Of a stretch of 64,000 nucleotides of DNA, positions 49,384-57,721 are shown piece after piece (positions within the stretch are counted from its first letter, which is position 1; each line of letters begins with the position of its first letter). This DNA comes from an uncultured Thiodictyon sp. (lineage in GTDB: Bacteria > Pseudomonadota > Gammaproteobacteria > Chromatiales > Chromatiaceae), in assembly GCA_903837595.1 (NCBI GenBank), contig CAILVI010000521.1:1-64000 (forward strand), given 5' to 3'. The notes under the pieces were generated by a model. It was not told the origin of the DNA and ran no database searches. It saw nothing but the letters and a program-made list of their open reading frames with translations. The translations under genes were made by a program, and so were the position numbers.

Positions 49384-49995
49384 GCCGAAAGTATCCTCGA
49401 TATCTTCCAAGACCGATCCCAGCGCCAAGCGTCTGCATCGGCACAGCCAGGCGCGATCGAGCCCCAGGTCCCTGATGGTGTTCTCGGCCTCTGCATCCCC
49501 CGGCACAGCCTCAACCCCGCCGTCCCGCGAAAACAGAAATCGCGACGCCGGCTCGCCTTCATCCGGCCTGACATAGTCCCCCTGCGCCGGCCACTTATCC
49601 GACTTCTGCCCATTGCATCCGTTACACGACAGGAAATAATTCTCCCAGTCGTAACAGAGTGATGGGAACAGTGACTTGGGCCTGAAATGTTCCACATGAG
49701 CCGAGCGCTCGGCATTGATCGGTGACTCGCAATAGGCGCACTTGTGGTGACTCATCGCGGCCAGAGTCTTCTTGGCCGCACCCCACAGGACCGGGAAGCC
49801 GTGGCCCTTGATGGTCTGTTTCAGCACCTCGGGCGCGAAGGCCGAAAACCCCTTGCGCCTCACCGGATCATTGAGATCAAGGGCTTCAAGCGCCGCCTCC
49901 TTGGCGAAAAAGGCGTCCCGGTCCGGCAGATTGCGCTTTAGTCGCTTGTCCCAGTCGGCCGAAGGCACAATGCCGGTCCGATCCAATCGCCTCAT
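49213..49995 (-). CDS. HNH endonuclease of a Septu-like system (PtuB-like)
   Basis: The 260-residue protein contains an HNH-type zinc nuclease: HKCAYCESPINAERSAHVEH, then FRPKS, then NYFLSCNGCNGQKSDKWP. The two CxxC pairs bind zinc and HVEHF gives the catalytic His. Its ATG overlaps the stop of the ATPase gene upstream (ATGA at 49992-49995), so the two are coupled. An ATPase followed by this kind of HNH protein is the layout of the Septu antiphage system, and similar HNH proteins accompany some retrons. No reverse transcriptase is present here. ATG 49995 is favoured over the longer upstream frame. Confidence 0.83.
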   Translation of the reverse strand: MRRLDRTGIVPSADWDKRLKRNLPDRDAFFAKEAALEALDLNDPVRRKGFSAFAPEVLKQTIKGHGFPVLWGAAKKTLAAMSHHKCAYCESPINAERSAHVEHFRPKSLFPSLCYDWENYFLSCNGCNGQKSDKWPAQGDYVRPDEGEPASRFLFSRDGGVEAVPGDAEAENTIRDLGLDRAWLCRCRRLALGSVLEDIEDTFGLLAESPELEEAIMRLIDKQVARIAGKPELAYSTALLQCVQHALKQTRAERSAVPKE

Positions 49996-51296
49996 GCGCC
50001 TTTCTCCTGCTCCCATTTCAATTCAACCAGGTCCTGGAGAAAGGCGCGCCGCAGGTCCGCCATCTGTGCCATCAGACCGCCCTCTGCGCGCCGGCCCTCG
50101 TCCTTGGCCATGAGTCCCTGCATCGTCTCCAAGTCTTTGAATAACTGCTTCTCGTCGGCCTCGGTCGCAGTGCCGGACTCGATTCGGCTCTCCAGGTCAT
50201 CAATGCGATCCTCAATGGCTGAATACTCCGACGAATAACGCGAGCCGACGCTGAACAGGCGCCGATCCAGCAGCAGTGCGCCGATCTCCGCCCCCTTCAG
50301 ATCGCGCAACGTGTTGCGGCCGAGGGGTTTCACCTTGGAAACACCTCCGGATTCGGTCAGGCTGATAATGCTGTGTCCGACGTCCACCGCAGCTTGAACC
50401 ACGGCCGGCGAATGGGTGGTGACGATAAATTGGGTATTGGGGAAGAGTGCCGTCAATTGTGCCAGAACGGTGCGCTGCCAGCGCGGGTTCAGGTGCAGAT
50501 CGATCTCGTCGATGACGATCGTGGCCGCGGCCAACAGCGGGTCTGGTAAGGTGATGAAGCGGAAGGCGTAGCGCAGCACCAGGTCGAACAGCATGGCCAA
50601 CACCGACTGGTAGCCGTCGGACAGCTCATTGGGTGCCAAGCGGACCTTCTTACGCAGCAGCCGCGGGCAGTATTCGTACTCGCCCTCCTCAATTTCGATG
50701 CGCTCGAATCCGCAGTCCAGGGTCTTGAGCGATGCGTTCAGGCGCTTCCACACGGCACCCAGTCGCGGATCGGCGAGCGTGTCTGCCCCATAATGCAGCG
50801 CAACCAGTGCGCGCGACAGTTCTTGAAGCAGTTGTTCGTCCGGTCGAAACAGGGTGATGATCGAGTTCCGCCGGGACCAATGGGCGAGGTCGCCTAGGTC
50901 TTCCGCCGGGTTATTGATGCGCCGGCGCTCGCCTTGATCGGTGGTGAAGAACTGGCGGAATCGCCCATAGGCGAAGACTGGACGGCCCGGGTTTGGTCGC
51001 CGCTCGGCTCCGGTGTCGTTCCCCGACTCCCAGACCGCGGCGGGGTGGTCGTCTGCGTCAAAGAAGACCTCTGCCCGGCCCTGTGCGGTGCCCCGTCGGA
51101 GCGGGAAGCTGACCTGCGGGCGCTCCGCAGCGGGTACGAGCAGGAGTGCAAGCATCTCGGCGATCGTGGTCTTGCCCGCGCCGTTTTCGCCGAGGAGGAC
51201 CGTCACCCTGGGCGAAAAGTCGACTTCGGCCGTGTCGAAGCTCCGGACCTTATCGAGTCGAAGGCGCCGGACAACGCCGGGATGCGTGTTTTCCAT
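49992..51296 (-). CDS. AAA/ABC-type ATPase of a Septu-like system (PtuA-like)
   Basis: The 434-residue protein is an SMC/OLD-like ATPase: Walker A LLGENGAGKTT at residues 34-44, a signature-like NELSDGYQSVLAMLFD, Walker B ATIVIDEIDLHLNPRWQ and the switch FIVTTHSPAVVQAA. The C-terminus is a charged helical segment. ATG 51296 is chosen because it has an AGGTGA ribosome-binding site and directly precedes the domain; an upstream frame from 51353 is unsupported. With the coupled HNH gene it forms a two-gene defence module in which the ATPase probably senses infection and controls the nuclease. Confidence 0.85.
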   Translation of the reverse strand: MENTHPGVVRRLRLDKVRSFDTAEVDFSPRVTVLLGENGAGKTTIAEMLALLLVPAAERPQVSFPLRRGTAQGRAEVFFDADDHPAAVWESGNDTGAERRPNPGRPVFAYGRFRQFFTTDQGERRRINNPAEDLGDLAHWSRRNSIITLFRPDEQLLQELSRALVALHYGADTLADPRLGAVWKRLNASLKTLDCGFERIEIEEGEYEYCPRLLRKKVRLAPNELSDGYQSVLAMLFDLVLRYAFRFITLPDPLLAAATIVIDEIDLHLNPRWQRTVLAQLTALFPNTQFIVTTHSPAVVQAAVDVGHSIISLTESGGVSKVKPLGRNTLRDLKGAEIGALLLDRRLFSVGSRYSSEYSAIEDRIDDLESRIESGTATEADEKQLFKDLETMQGLMAKDEGRRAEGGLMAQMADLRRAFLQDLVELKWEQEKGA

Positions 51297-51382
51297 CTGG
51301 TCACCTGATTCCGGACTGCGGGTCGCTTCCGGTTTGCATTTGTCTGTGGGCACTTGCCCTCCCCAAGCAGCCAGTCTCCCGG

Positions 51383-52258
51383 CTAGAGTCGCTCGACCAC
51401 GCCCGTCAGCAGGTGGGTGGTGAGTGCATCGCGTAGCGGGATCAGGAGGATCTGGTCATTGGGAATGGAGGCGGCGGCGATGGCCACGTCCGGGTCGATG
51501 CCCATCTCGCGCAGGTAGCGAAAGGATTCGGCCACATAGAGTTGGCCGCCCTCATGGCTGCTGTAGCGGCCCGGGACGTGGCTCTGGTGGATACCGAGTC
51601 GGGCGTTGCGCGTGGCATAGCGTTCGCTCCCGCCGGCCAGCGTGTCGATACAGGCCGAGACGCAGATCTGATCGACGGCCGAGCTCAGACCATTGGTCCG
51701 CAGATAGCGCCCGAGTTTACGTGCCTCGAAGACCGAGCCGCCGGGGCTGTTGATGATGAGCCCGACCGCCCGTCTGGCCCGCAGTTCGCGGATGACCCGG
51801 TCGGCGAACCCGGTCGTGATTTCCGCATTGACCCGCAGCCAGACGCCACGCGACTGGCCGCTCTCCTCGAAACGCACCAAGCGTGGTGCGACCTGGGTCA
51901 GCGTCGCCAGGCGGTTGCAGGCCTGCACGGCGCGTCGGCCCAAGGCGGCGCCGTTTGACTGATAGTGCTGGACCAATTGGTTGGCACGCGCCACCACCGC
52001 CTCTAGGGCGACATCGAAACGTCGTGCGGCGGTCAGCACCGTGGCGTCGGTGACTGCCTTTTCTGAGGTCTGGGCGACGCGCAACAGGTGACAGGCAGCC
52101 ATCTCAGAAAGCAGTTGGTCCCGGTCCAGTGCCGCCAGCGGCGTCCCAACGTTGGAACCGGCGCCGCCGCCCGCGGCGCAGCCGGCGAGGACCAGGCACA
52201 TCGCCAGCAAGGTCAATAGGATTCGGACGCCCGGGTACCGCAACCTTCCGCTCTCCAC
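51383..52258 (-). CDS. Lipoprotein with ClpP/crotonase-like fold (COG3904 type)
   Basis: The 291-residue protein has a lipoprotein signal (LLAMCLVLAGC). The C-terminal half contains GLIINSPGGSVFEARKLGRY, ICVSACIDTLAGGSERYA and LGIHQSHVPG, a pattern of ClpP-like hydrolases in which the Ser in CVSAC and the His in GIHQSH could be catalytic, as in periplasmic COG3904-type proteins. The N-terminal part is helical. It may be a periplasmic protease or a non-enzymatic relative. It lies 86 bases upstream of the Septu-like genes on the same strand; linkage is unclear. Confidence 0.75.
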   Translation of the reverse strand: MESGRLRYPGVRILLTLLAMCLVLAGCAAGGGAGSNVGTPLAALDRDQLLSEMAACHLLRVAQTSEKAVTDATVLTAARRFDVALEAVVARANQLVQHYQSNGAALGRRAVQACNRLATLTQVAPRLVRFEESGQSRGVWLRVNAEITTGFADRVIRELRARRAVGLIINSPGGSVFEARKLGRYLRTNGLSSAVDQICVSACIDTLAGGSERYATRNARLGIHQSHVPGRYSSHEGGQLYVAESFRYLREMGIDPDVAIAAASIPNDQILLIPLRDALTTHLLTGVVERL

Positions 52259-52309
52259 GCCGACGTGTTGAACCAGGACCCGAGGTCCCCCGCTGCCGGG
52301 GAGTGGGCA

Positions 52310-53911
52310 CTAGGCCCGGGTCTCGATCCCCTGAGCCCGTAGATGGGTCTTGACCCCCTCGATTGGTACCTCGTGCCGATGGAAGATCCCCGCCGCCAGC
52401 GCCGCCTCCACGCCAGTGGCGGCAAAGACCTCCGAGAAGTGCTCCACCCGTCCCGCCCCGCTGGAGGCGATCACCGGGATCGTCACCGCGCTGCGCACCG
52501 CCTGGATCAGTTCCAAGTCGAAGCCCGCCCCGGACCCGTCCCGGTCGATGCTGTTGACCAGGATCTCCCCGGCGCCCAGGTCTTCACAGACCCGCGCCAG
52601 TTCGACCACGTCCAGATCGCGCCCCTCGCGTCCACCCTTGACCGTACATTGGAACCAGCAGAAGCGCTCGCCGTGCGGGCCGGGCGTGGTCGTTGCCACG
52701 GTGAAATGCCGGGTCGCCGCCGGGGAATCGACATAGACCCGGCGGGGATCGATGGAAATCACCACCGCCTGGTTGCCATAGACCCGGGCGATCTGTTCGA
52801 TTGAACTGGTGCCGTCCTTGCCGCCCCGCGCCAGGACCTCAATCACCGTCTCCACCGCGTCCGAGCCGATGGAAACCTTGTCCGCGCCGGAGCGAAAATA
52901 GGCGTGCGCCACGTCGAGCGCGCAGTGGTGGTGGCCATGGGCGTCGGTGAAGGCGCGGATGCCGCCGCCGATCGTGAGCGGCACGAACACCCGCTCGGAG
53001 GTGCGGCGCAGCACCTCCATCATCGGCTGGTCGTCCAGTGGGAAGTCCCGGAAGGCGGTGATGTTGAGGAAGGTGACCTCATCGGCCCCCTCCGCATAAT
53101 AGCGTGCGGCCAGTTCCACCGGCTTGCCGAGGTTGCGCACCTCGCCACCCTCGCCCTTGTCGCGGACGTCGTACTGGTCGCCCTTGGTCACCACCAGGTC
53201 GCCCTGGTCGTTGGCGCGCACGTCCAGACACGCAATGATGCGCTTGGCGAGGCGGGTCGGTTCCGCGGTGCTCGCCCTGGCAGCCTGGGACAGCGCGTCC
53301 TGCTCCTCACCGGCCAGGAAGTGCTTGAGCAGCTTGAGTCCTGCCGCCCCGCTCTTCTCCGGGTGGAACTGGACGGCTGTCACCCGCCCGCGGCTCACCG
53401 CACTCAGAAAGGGCCGGCCGTAGTCCGTGGTCGCGAGTCGCCAGGGCGCGTTCTGGGCGTCTGGCTCGGCGCGGTAGGAGTGGACGAAATAGAACTTTTC
53501 CCCTTGATAGTCGGTGAACAGAGGGGAGGGGCGCTCGACCCGCACCCCGTTCCAGCCCATATGAGGGACCGAAAGCGTCGGATCGTCGAAGCGACGGATC
53601 AGCCCCGGGATCAGCCCGAGTCCGGCCACGCCCGGGGATTCCTCGCTCCCCTCAAACAGGGTCTGGAGTCCGATACAGATCCCCAGGAAGGGCCGTCCGG
53701 CGGCCAGATACTCCTTGAGCGGCTCCACGTAACCCAGTCGGTGCAGGCGCTCCATGGCCGCCCCGAAGGCACCGACGCCGGGGAAGATCAGGCGCTGCGC
53801 TTTGAGGATATCCTCGGGTCGTTCGATTTCCGTGAGTTCGAATCCAAGGGAGTGGATGGCGTTGCGCAGGCTGCGGACATTGCCGGCGCCATAGTCCAGA
53901 AGCGAGATCAT
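52310..53911 (-). CDS. hisHF: Bifunctional imidazole glycerol phosphate synthase, HisH-HisF fusion (HIS7-like)
   Basis: The 533-residue protein fuses a HisH glutaminase (about 1-205; LIFPGVGAFG, GICIGLQTLFEG with the Cys nucleophile, and AVQFHPEKSG with the His/Glu pair) to a HisF cyclase (about 220-533). It makes imidazole glycerol phosphate and AICAR in histidine synthesis. The cyclase half has the HIS7 style of yeast and plants: ACLDVRANDQGDLVVTKGDQ, YDVRDKGEGGEVRNLGKPVE, EVTFLNITAFRDFPL, AVVISIDPRRVYVDS, and the long insert before TVKGGREGRDLD. Bacterial HisF lacks these inserts. No other his gene is adjacent. Fusion rather than two overlapping genes is certain from the continuous frame. 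Confidence 0.94.
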   Translation of the reverse strand: MISLLDYGAGNVRSLRNAIHSLGFELTEIERPEDILKAQRLIFPGVGAFGAAMERLHRLGYVEPLKEYLAAGRPFLGICIGLQTLFEGSEESPGVAGLGLIPGLIRRFDDPTLSVPHMGWNGVRVERPSPLFTDYQGEKFYFVHSYRAEPDAQNAPWRLATTDYGRPFLSAVSRGRVTAVQFHPEKSGAAGLKLLKHFLAGEEQDALSQAARASTAEPTRLAKRIIACLDVRANDQGDLVVTKGDQYDVRDKGEGGEVRNLGKPVELAARYYAEGADEVTFLNITAFRDFPLDDQPMMEVLRRTSERVFVPLTIGGGIRAFTDAHGHHHCALDVAHAYFRSGADKVSIGSDAVETVIEVLARGGKDGTSSIEQIARVYGNQAVVISIDPRRVYVDSPAATRHFTVATTTPGPHGERFCWFQCTVKGGREGRDLDVVELARVCEDLGAGEILVNSIDRDGSGAGFDLELIQAVRSAVTIPVIASSGAGRVEHFSEVFAATGVEAALAAGIFHRHEVPIEGVKTHLRAQGIETRA

Positions 53912-54456
53912 GCGAAGGTTCCGGGCAGTGATGGGGTGCCGAGGCCGCTCGTGCGGGGCCCGGCCGTTGGGGGCCTAGTGTACCCGTTCGGCGCGCCATC
54001 GGGCCTGGGGGTCCGCGCCACGGCCGGCACTTGCGGCTTCCGCCGGTGCGATTTAAGCGATCGCTGGTGGCCAGGCCTTGGAGCATTTGGTTGCCATAGA
54101 TGTACGCCGCAGCGCTCCCTCTGGGTGGCGGTAGCCGATGCCGGGGGAGGGAGCACAACGCCCGATCCGCGGGTCCAGGCGTTTGAGGACGCGCTGAAAA
54201 AAGCCCGAATGACGGAGGTTTGGGCCGGGTTTGCGAGAAAGTCCCGGTCCTAGCCGCCCGGTCTCACCGTTTGATGGTCTATGGCGGACACGTGGAATGG
54301 CAGGCGAGCTGTCGGGTGTTGCGCGCCGAACGGCGGTCGCTCGAGCCCCGCCGCGTCGACTCTCGGGTCGCAGCCCAGTTGCGCCCGTCAGGAATTCTCT
54401 GTCCCTAACGGTTGAGCGCTGGCGTTGTGGCCTGAACCGGATTAGTCCCCAGACGA
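53912..54456. other. Intergenic region between hisHF and a lipoprotein gene
   Basis: About 545 bases. The segment 54160-54253 has an open frame encoding PRVQAFEDALKKARMTEVW, which looks protein-like but has no visible start or partner; it could be the tail of a lost gene. The rest shows no repeat or gene, and the hisHF promoter should lie at its left end. Confidence 0.4.
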
Positions 54457-54786
54457 CTAGGACGAGTCCTTCTTGTTGTCCTTTCTGCCAACGCAGTAAA
54501 ACCCACCGCGCGGGATTTTTCCGCCATAGTAGTTACGGGCATCTGGGTGGTAGCCGGTGGCGTGGTCGAAGTCGGCCTTTTGGCAGGTGTCTCTGCCTTC
54601 TTCCTCGCGTCCGGGCGGGACTTTTCCGAAGGCAGATGGATTATCCCAGGTGCGACCGTCCTTCCCCGAAACGATGCGCGGTGGGACCGGGCCGGGGTTT
54701 TCGCCGGGTTGGCCGACGGCGGCGCACCCGGCCAGTAGTGCGGCGACACAGCCAAAAACGGGTAACGTGTTTCTTGATTTGATCAC
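54457..54786 (-). CDS. Small uncharacterised lipoprotein
   Basis: The 109-residue protein has a lipoprotein signal (GCVAALLAGCAAVG). The mature part is rich in charged residues and has two cysteines (GRDTCQKADFDHA and GGFYCVGRK). It is not recognised as a named family. It is flanked by non-coding sequence and a hairpin at 54812. Confidence 0.55.
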   Translation of the reverse strand: MIKSRNTLPVFGCVAALLAGCAAVGQPGENPGPVPPRIVSGKDGRTWDNPSAFGKVPPGREEEGRDTCQKADFDHATGYHPDARNYYGGKIPRGGFYCVGRKDNKKDSS

Positions 54787-54811
54787 GGCGTTGACTCCTC
54801 AAAGTCTAAGC

Positions 54812-54841
54812 GACTCCTTGAATCGGGCAAGTCAAGGAGTC
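54812..54841. repeat. Perfect 10-base hairpin
   Basis: GACTCCTTGA (54812-54821) pairs perfectly with TCAAGGAGTC (54832-54841) across a 10-base loop. It is 26 bases upstream of the small lipoprotein start, in its leader or promoter, and could be an operator or an RNA structure. Confidence 0.6.
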
Positions 54842-55141
54842 AAGCACGAGCTGTGCCATATAAGGAATGGCAGCCCCACCCTGCCCCCAAGTAATCGCAA
54901 CAATGTGTCTGAAGGTTACTATTGCGGGGTGCAGCGCACCAAGTCGAGTCGGATATCGTTAATCGGCAGCAGTCATCCACAGTAGCCGATCCAAGCCTAT
55001 TGTAACCATGGTGTGCGGTCACAGCAACTGCGACCGGTACGCGCGCCCGGGTTGTGCGACCGCGACCTGCGCGCGCATCTGGACTGTCCCCGTGGTCTGC
55101 CCTTAGAGTGTTGGCCGACTCACACCGCCAGGAGCCTGACC

Positions 55142-55501
55142 TTGGACCACCATCCCGTCATCGCCCATCTCTCCCCACTCCCCGCGCGGGACCCCGTGGC
55201 CGCCCTGGCCGTCGCCGGGGGCGACGCGGACCTCGCCGCAGAACTCTTCGCCGCCCTGCTGGTGGGGCTGCCGGATGAGCTCGCGGCGTTGCGCGCGGCG
55301 ATGACCGCAGCCGACTGGGATGGGCTCGCCGAACACGCCCACCAGGTCCGCGGGGCGACGCGCTATTGCGGCGTCCCGGCGCTGGACGAGGCCACCGAGT
55401 CGCTGGAGCGCGCGGCCCGCAGCGGCGACCCGCAACGGATCGCGTTGAGCTTCATCAGCCTGGAGGAGGAGGCCGAACGGGTGCGGCGGTTGGGGGGCTA
55501 A
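55142..55501 (+). CDS. Hpt-domain phosphotransfer protein
   Basis: The 119-residue protein is a stand-alone histidine phosphotransfer domain: LAEHAHQVRGATRYCGVPAL, with the phospho-acceptor His in HQVRGATRYCG, followed by DEATESLERAAR. It would shuttle phosphate between receiver domains, for instance in a relay with a hybrid kinase such as the one at 8.3-11.5 kb; this partner is speculative. TTG 55142 is chosen because AGGAG lies 8 bases upstream; no ATG fits. The Nudix gene starts one base after its stop. Confidence 0.8.
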   Translation: MDHHPVIAHLSPLPARDPVAALAVAGGDADLAAELFAALLVGLPDELAALRAAMTAADWDGLAEHAHQVRGATRYCGVPALDEATESLERAARSGDPQRIALSFISLEEEAERVRRLGG

Positions 55502-55502
55502 A

Positions 55503-56138
55503 TTGCACGGACACTTAACTCCCGCGCGGCTGACCTGTGAGCTGATCCGCGAACGGCTGAGGCCGCACATCTGCCACGCCCGCCCGCGGGCAGAACTCCC
55601 GGGGAGTGCAGCGGCTACCGCCTCGGTCCAGCACGCCGCCGTGCTGTTGCCGCTGTATTGCCAAGACGGCGCCTGGCACCTGGTCTTCATCCGCCGTGCC
55701 GAGCACGCCCACGACCGGCACAGCGGCGAGGTTGGGTTTCCGGGTGGCCGCCGGGAGGACTGGGACCCGGACTGCACCGCGACCGCACTGCGTGAGGCGC
55801 AGGAGGAGATCGGTCTGGCGCCGGACCAGGTGCGGGTGCTGGGACGGCTTCGGCCCTTATACACCGCCAGCCAGTTTCTGATCACCCCGGTGGTGGGCGA
55901 GATCCCTTGGCCCCAAGCCCTGACGCCTGAGCCCCGCGAGGTTTCCCGTATCTTCAGCATCCCGCTCATCTGGCTCGCCGTCCCGGACCACCATCGGCTG
56001 CGCCCCTACCCGGCTCCGGGGCATCCCCAGGCGCGTGAGGTGGCCTTTTTCGACGAGTACGACGGTGAGCTCTTGTGGGGTGTCACCGCACACATCACGC
56101 TGGATTTTCTGGGGTGCTTGACGCGACCCGGACCCTGA
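55503..56138 (+). CDS. Nudix hydrolase, coenzyme A pyrophosphatase type
   Basis: The 211-residue protein holds a complete Nudix box: GFPGGRREDWDPDCTATALR followed by EAQEEIGL (G-x5-E-x7-REx-EExG pattern). The SGEVGFPGG segment before it and the AHITLDFLGCL ending fit the NudL/CoA-pyrophosphatase subgroup, which cleaves CoA and derivatives. The start is TTG 55503, one base after the Hpt stop; ATG alternatives do not fit the domain. Substrate assignment is by similarity only. Confidence 0.82.
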   Translation: MHGHLTPARLTCELIRERLRPHICHARPRAELPGSAAATASVQHAAVLLPLYCQDGAWHLVFIRRAEHAHDRHSGEVGFPGGRREDWDPDCTATALREAQEEIGLAPDQVRVLGRLRPLYTASQFLITPVVGEIPWPQALTPEPREVSRIFSIPLIWLAVPDHHRLRPYPAPGHPQAREVAFFDEYDGELLWGVTAHITLDFLGCLTRPGP

Positions 56139-56219
56139 TTCAAGCGCATTGCCCGCGCAATCTTCCGGTCGTTGCCGTAAGGTATGCACGGTCTAAGCTA
56201 ACCGGTCGAGGTATCCGCG

Positions 56220-56537
56220 ATGGAAGACACCCTGCAACGTCTGTTGGCCGCCGAACTGCGGGCGGAACAGATCGCGAGTCAGGCGGAGCAAGCGCAGGAG
56301 CGCCTCATCCAGACGGCGCTGGCGGACGCCAAGGCGGAGAACGAGCGTTTCAGCGCCCGGCTGCCCGAACTGCACCGCGCCTTCATCGCCAGGGCCGAGG
56401 AGCGCGCGGAACAGACCATCGCCGAGTTGCGCCGCCGCTACGATGAACGCCATCTGCAGTTGCGCGACCAGGCCGAGCAGCGCGAGGACCAAGCCCTGGA
56501 TGCCGCCTTCCAGGTCCTGATCGACCCCAGCCGCTAG
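56220..56537 (+). CDS. V-type ATPase peripheral stalk-like coiled-coil subunit
   Basis: The 105-residue protein is almost entirely helical and charged: DTLQRLLAAELRAEQIASQA, a central heptad region and RRRYDERHLQLRDQAEQRED. It resembles the small G/H-type stalk subunit that precedes the C subunit in bacterial V-ATPase clusters. By itself the sequence would only say coiled coil; the position 8 bases before a C-subunit gene decides the call. It begins with ATG 56220. The rest of a V-ATPase operon is absent from the window. Confidence 0.65.
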   Translation: MEDTLQRLLAAELRAEQIASQAEQAQERLIQTALADAKAENERFSARLPELHRAFIARAEERAEQTIAELRRRYDERHLQLRDQAEQREDQALDAAFQVLIDPSR

Positions 56538-56545
56538 GCCACTGT

Positions 56546-57628
56546 ATGAGCGCCGCCGCCCAAGCCTATCTGCACACCCGTGTGTCGGTGATGGCCACGC
56601 GCCTGTTCGATCCGGACACCATCGGGCAGCTGTCGCAGATGCAATTGCCGGAACTGGCCGAGCGCTTTGGGCTCACCGTGCTGCTCGACGAGCAGCAGAG
56701 CGCCAAGACCCGCGGTCGCGCCATCGAACAGACCCTGATCCAGGTGTTGCTCGCCGAATTGCAGATCCTGGTGCGGCCCATGACGGCCGTGGAGCGGGCA
56801 CTGGTGCTCGCTTGGGGTCGCAAGTATGCACTGTTCAACTTGAAAACTCTGATCCGCGGCAAGCTCCATGACCTGGATCAACAGGTGATCCGCGACAGCC
56901 TGTTCGACCTGCAATCATTCCTGCGTCTACCCGATGAGGCGATGCTGCGCGCCGAGAATGTGCTGGAACTGCTGCGCCAATTAGAGGCCGGGCCCCTGCG
57001 CCTGATCGCCCGTCAGGCGCGCGAGATCTATGAACAGCGGCGCGAGCCCTTCGCCCTGGAGGCGGCCATCGATCAGTGCTATTACGTCGGTCTGGTCCGC
57101 CGACTGATGCAATTTCACGACGCGAGCCAGCACCCTCTACAACGCCTGATTGGTGCGGACCTGGACCGGGTCGCGCTGATGTGGCTGTTACGTTTTCGCT
57201 TTTCCTACCAGCTTTCACCCTCGGAGACCTTCTACCAACTGGTCCCGTCGATGCGCCTGATGCATCGGGAGCGCCTGTTGAAGCTGGTGAATATCGAGAC
57301 CTTCGCCGGGGTGTTGGCGGCCCTGCCGCCGCCGCTCGACGCACTGAGCGCCGAATGCAGTACGATTATTGATGTCCAGCGGCGCATGGGCCGCTACGTC
57401 GCCCATGAGGCCGCCGCGCTGCTGCGCCATAGCCCGTCCGGCGTGACGCGTGCCTTGGCCTACCTGATGCGGCGCGAGCTGGATCTGTTTCTACTGTTTG
57501 CCCTGATCCAGGGGCGGCTCCTGAACCTCTCCACCGAGGTGGTGGCGATCGCCCTGGAGATCACCGAGCCGACCTGTCCCTGGTCGGGCAGTCGCGCCGG
57601 GACGGCGGCGGTGCACAAGGGAAGGTGA
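56546..57628 (+). CDS. V-type ATPase subunit C (AC39 family)
   Basis: The 360-residue protein is nearly all alpha-helix and matches the AC39/NtpC family: YLHTRVSVMATRLFDPDTIG at the start, GRKYALFNLKTLIRGKLHDL and DQCYYVGLVRRLMQF in the body, and LSTEVVAIALEITEP near the end. It connects the central stalk to the membrane ring in a V/A-type ATPase. It starts 8 bases after the coiled-coil subunit gene. No I, K, E, A, B or D genes follow; a PAS-GAF-HD-GYP gene starts 93 bases later. The end (PWSGSRAGTAAVHKGR) is unlike a normal C-subunit tail. Confidence 0.8.
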   Translation: MSAAAQAYLHTRVSVMATRLFDPDTIGQLSQMQLPELAERFGLTVLLDEQQSAKTRGRAIEQTLIQVLLAELQILVRPMTAVERALVLAWGRKYALFNLKTLIRGKLHDLDQQVIRDSLFDLQSFLRLPDEAMLRAENVLELLRQLEAGPLRLIARQAREIYEQRREPFALEAAIDQCYYVGLVRRLMQFHDASQHPLQRLIGADLDRVALMWLLRFRFSYQLSPSETFYQLVPSMRLMHRERLLKLVNIETFAGVLAALPPPLDALSAECSTIIDVQRRMGRYVAHEAAALLRHSPSGVTRALAYLMRRELDLFLLFALIQGRLLNLSTEVVAIALEITEPTCPWSGSRAGTAAVHKGR

Positions 57629-57721
57629 CGCGCAAACGGTCTCAATTACGTCCGCTGCAAGGTTTGCGCCGCCAACCCGAAATGTCGCAGATGACGCTTT
57701 TCATCAGCTTTGGAGGTCGCC

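Noticed and set aside
49213..51296. Retron (reverse transcriptase plus Ptu proteins)
   Set aside because: No reverse transcriptase motif (YADD-like) is found near the ATPase/HNH pair.
52904..54253. 449-residue plus-strand frame opposite hisHF
   Set aside because: Mostly antisense to hisHF. Only its last 30 residues lie outside and these could be a remnant, noted in the intergenic entry.
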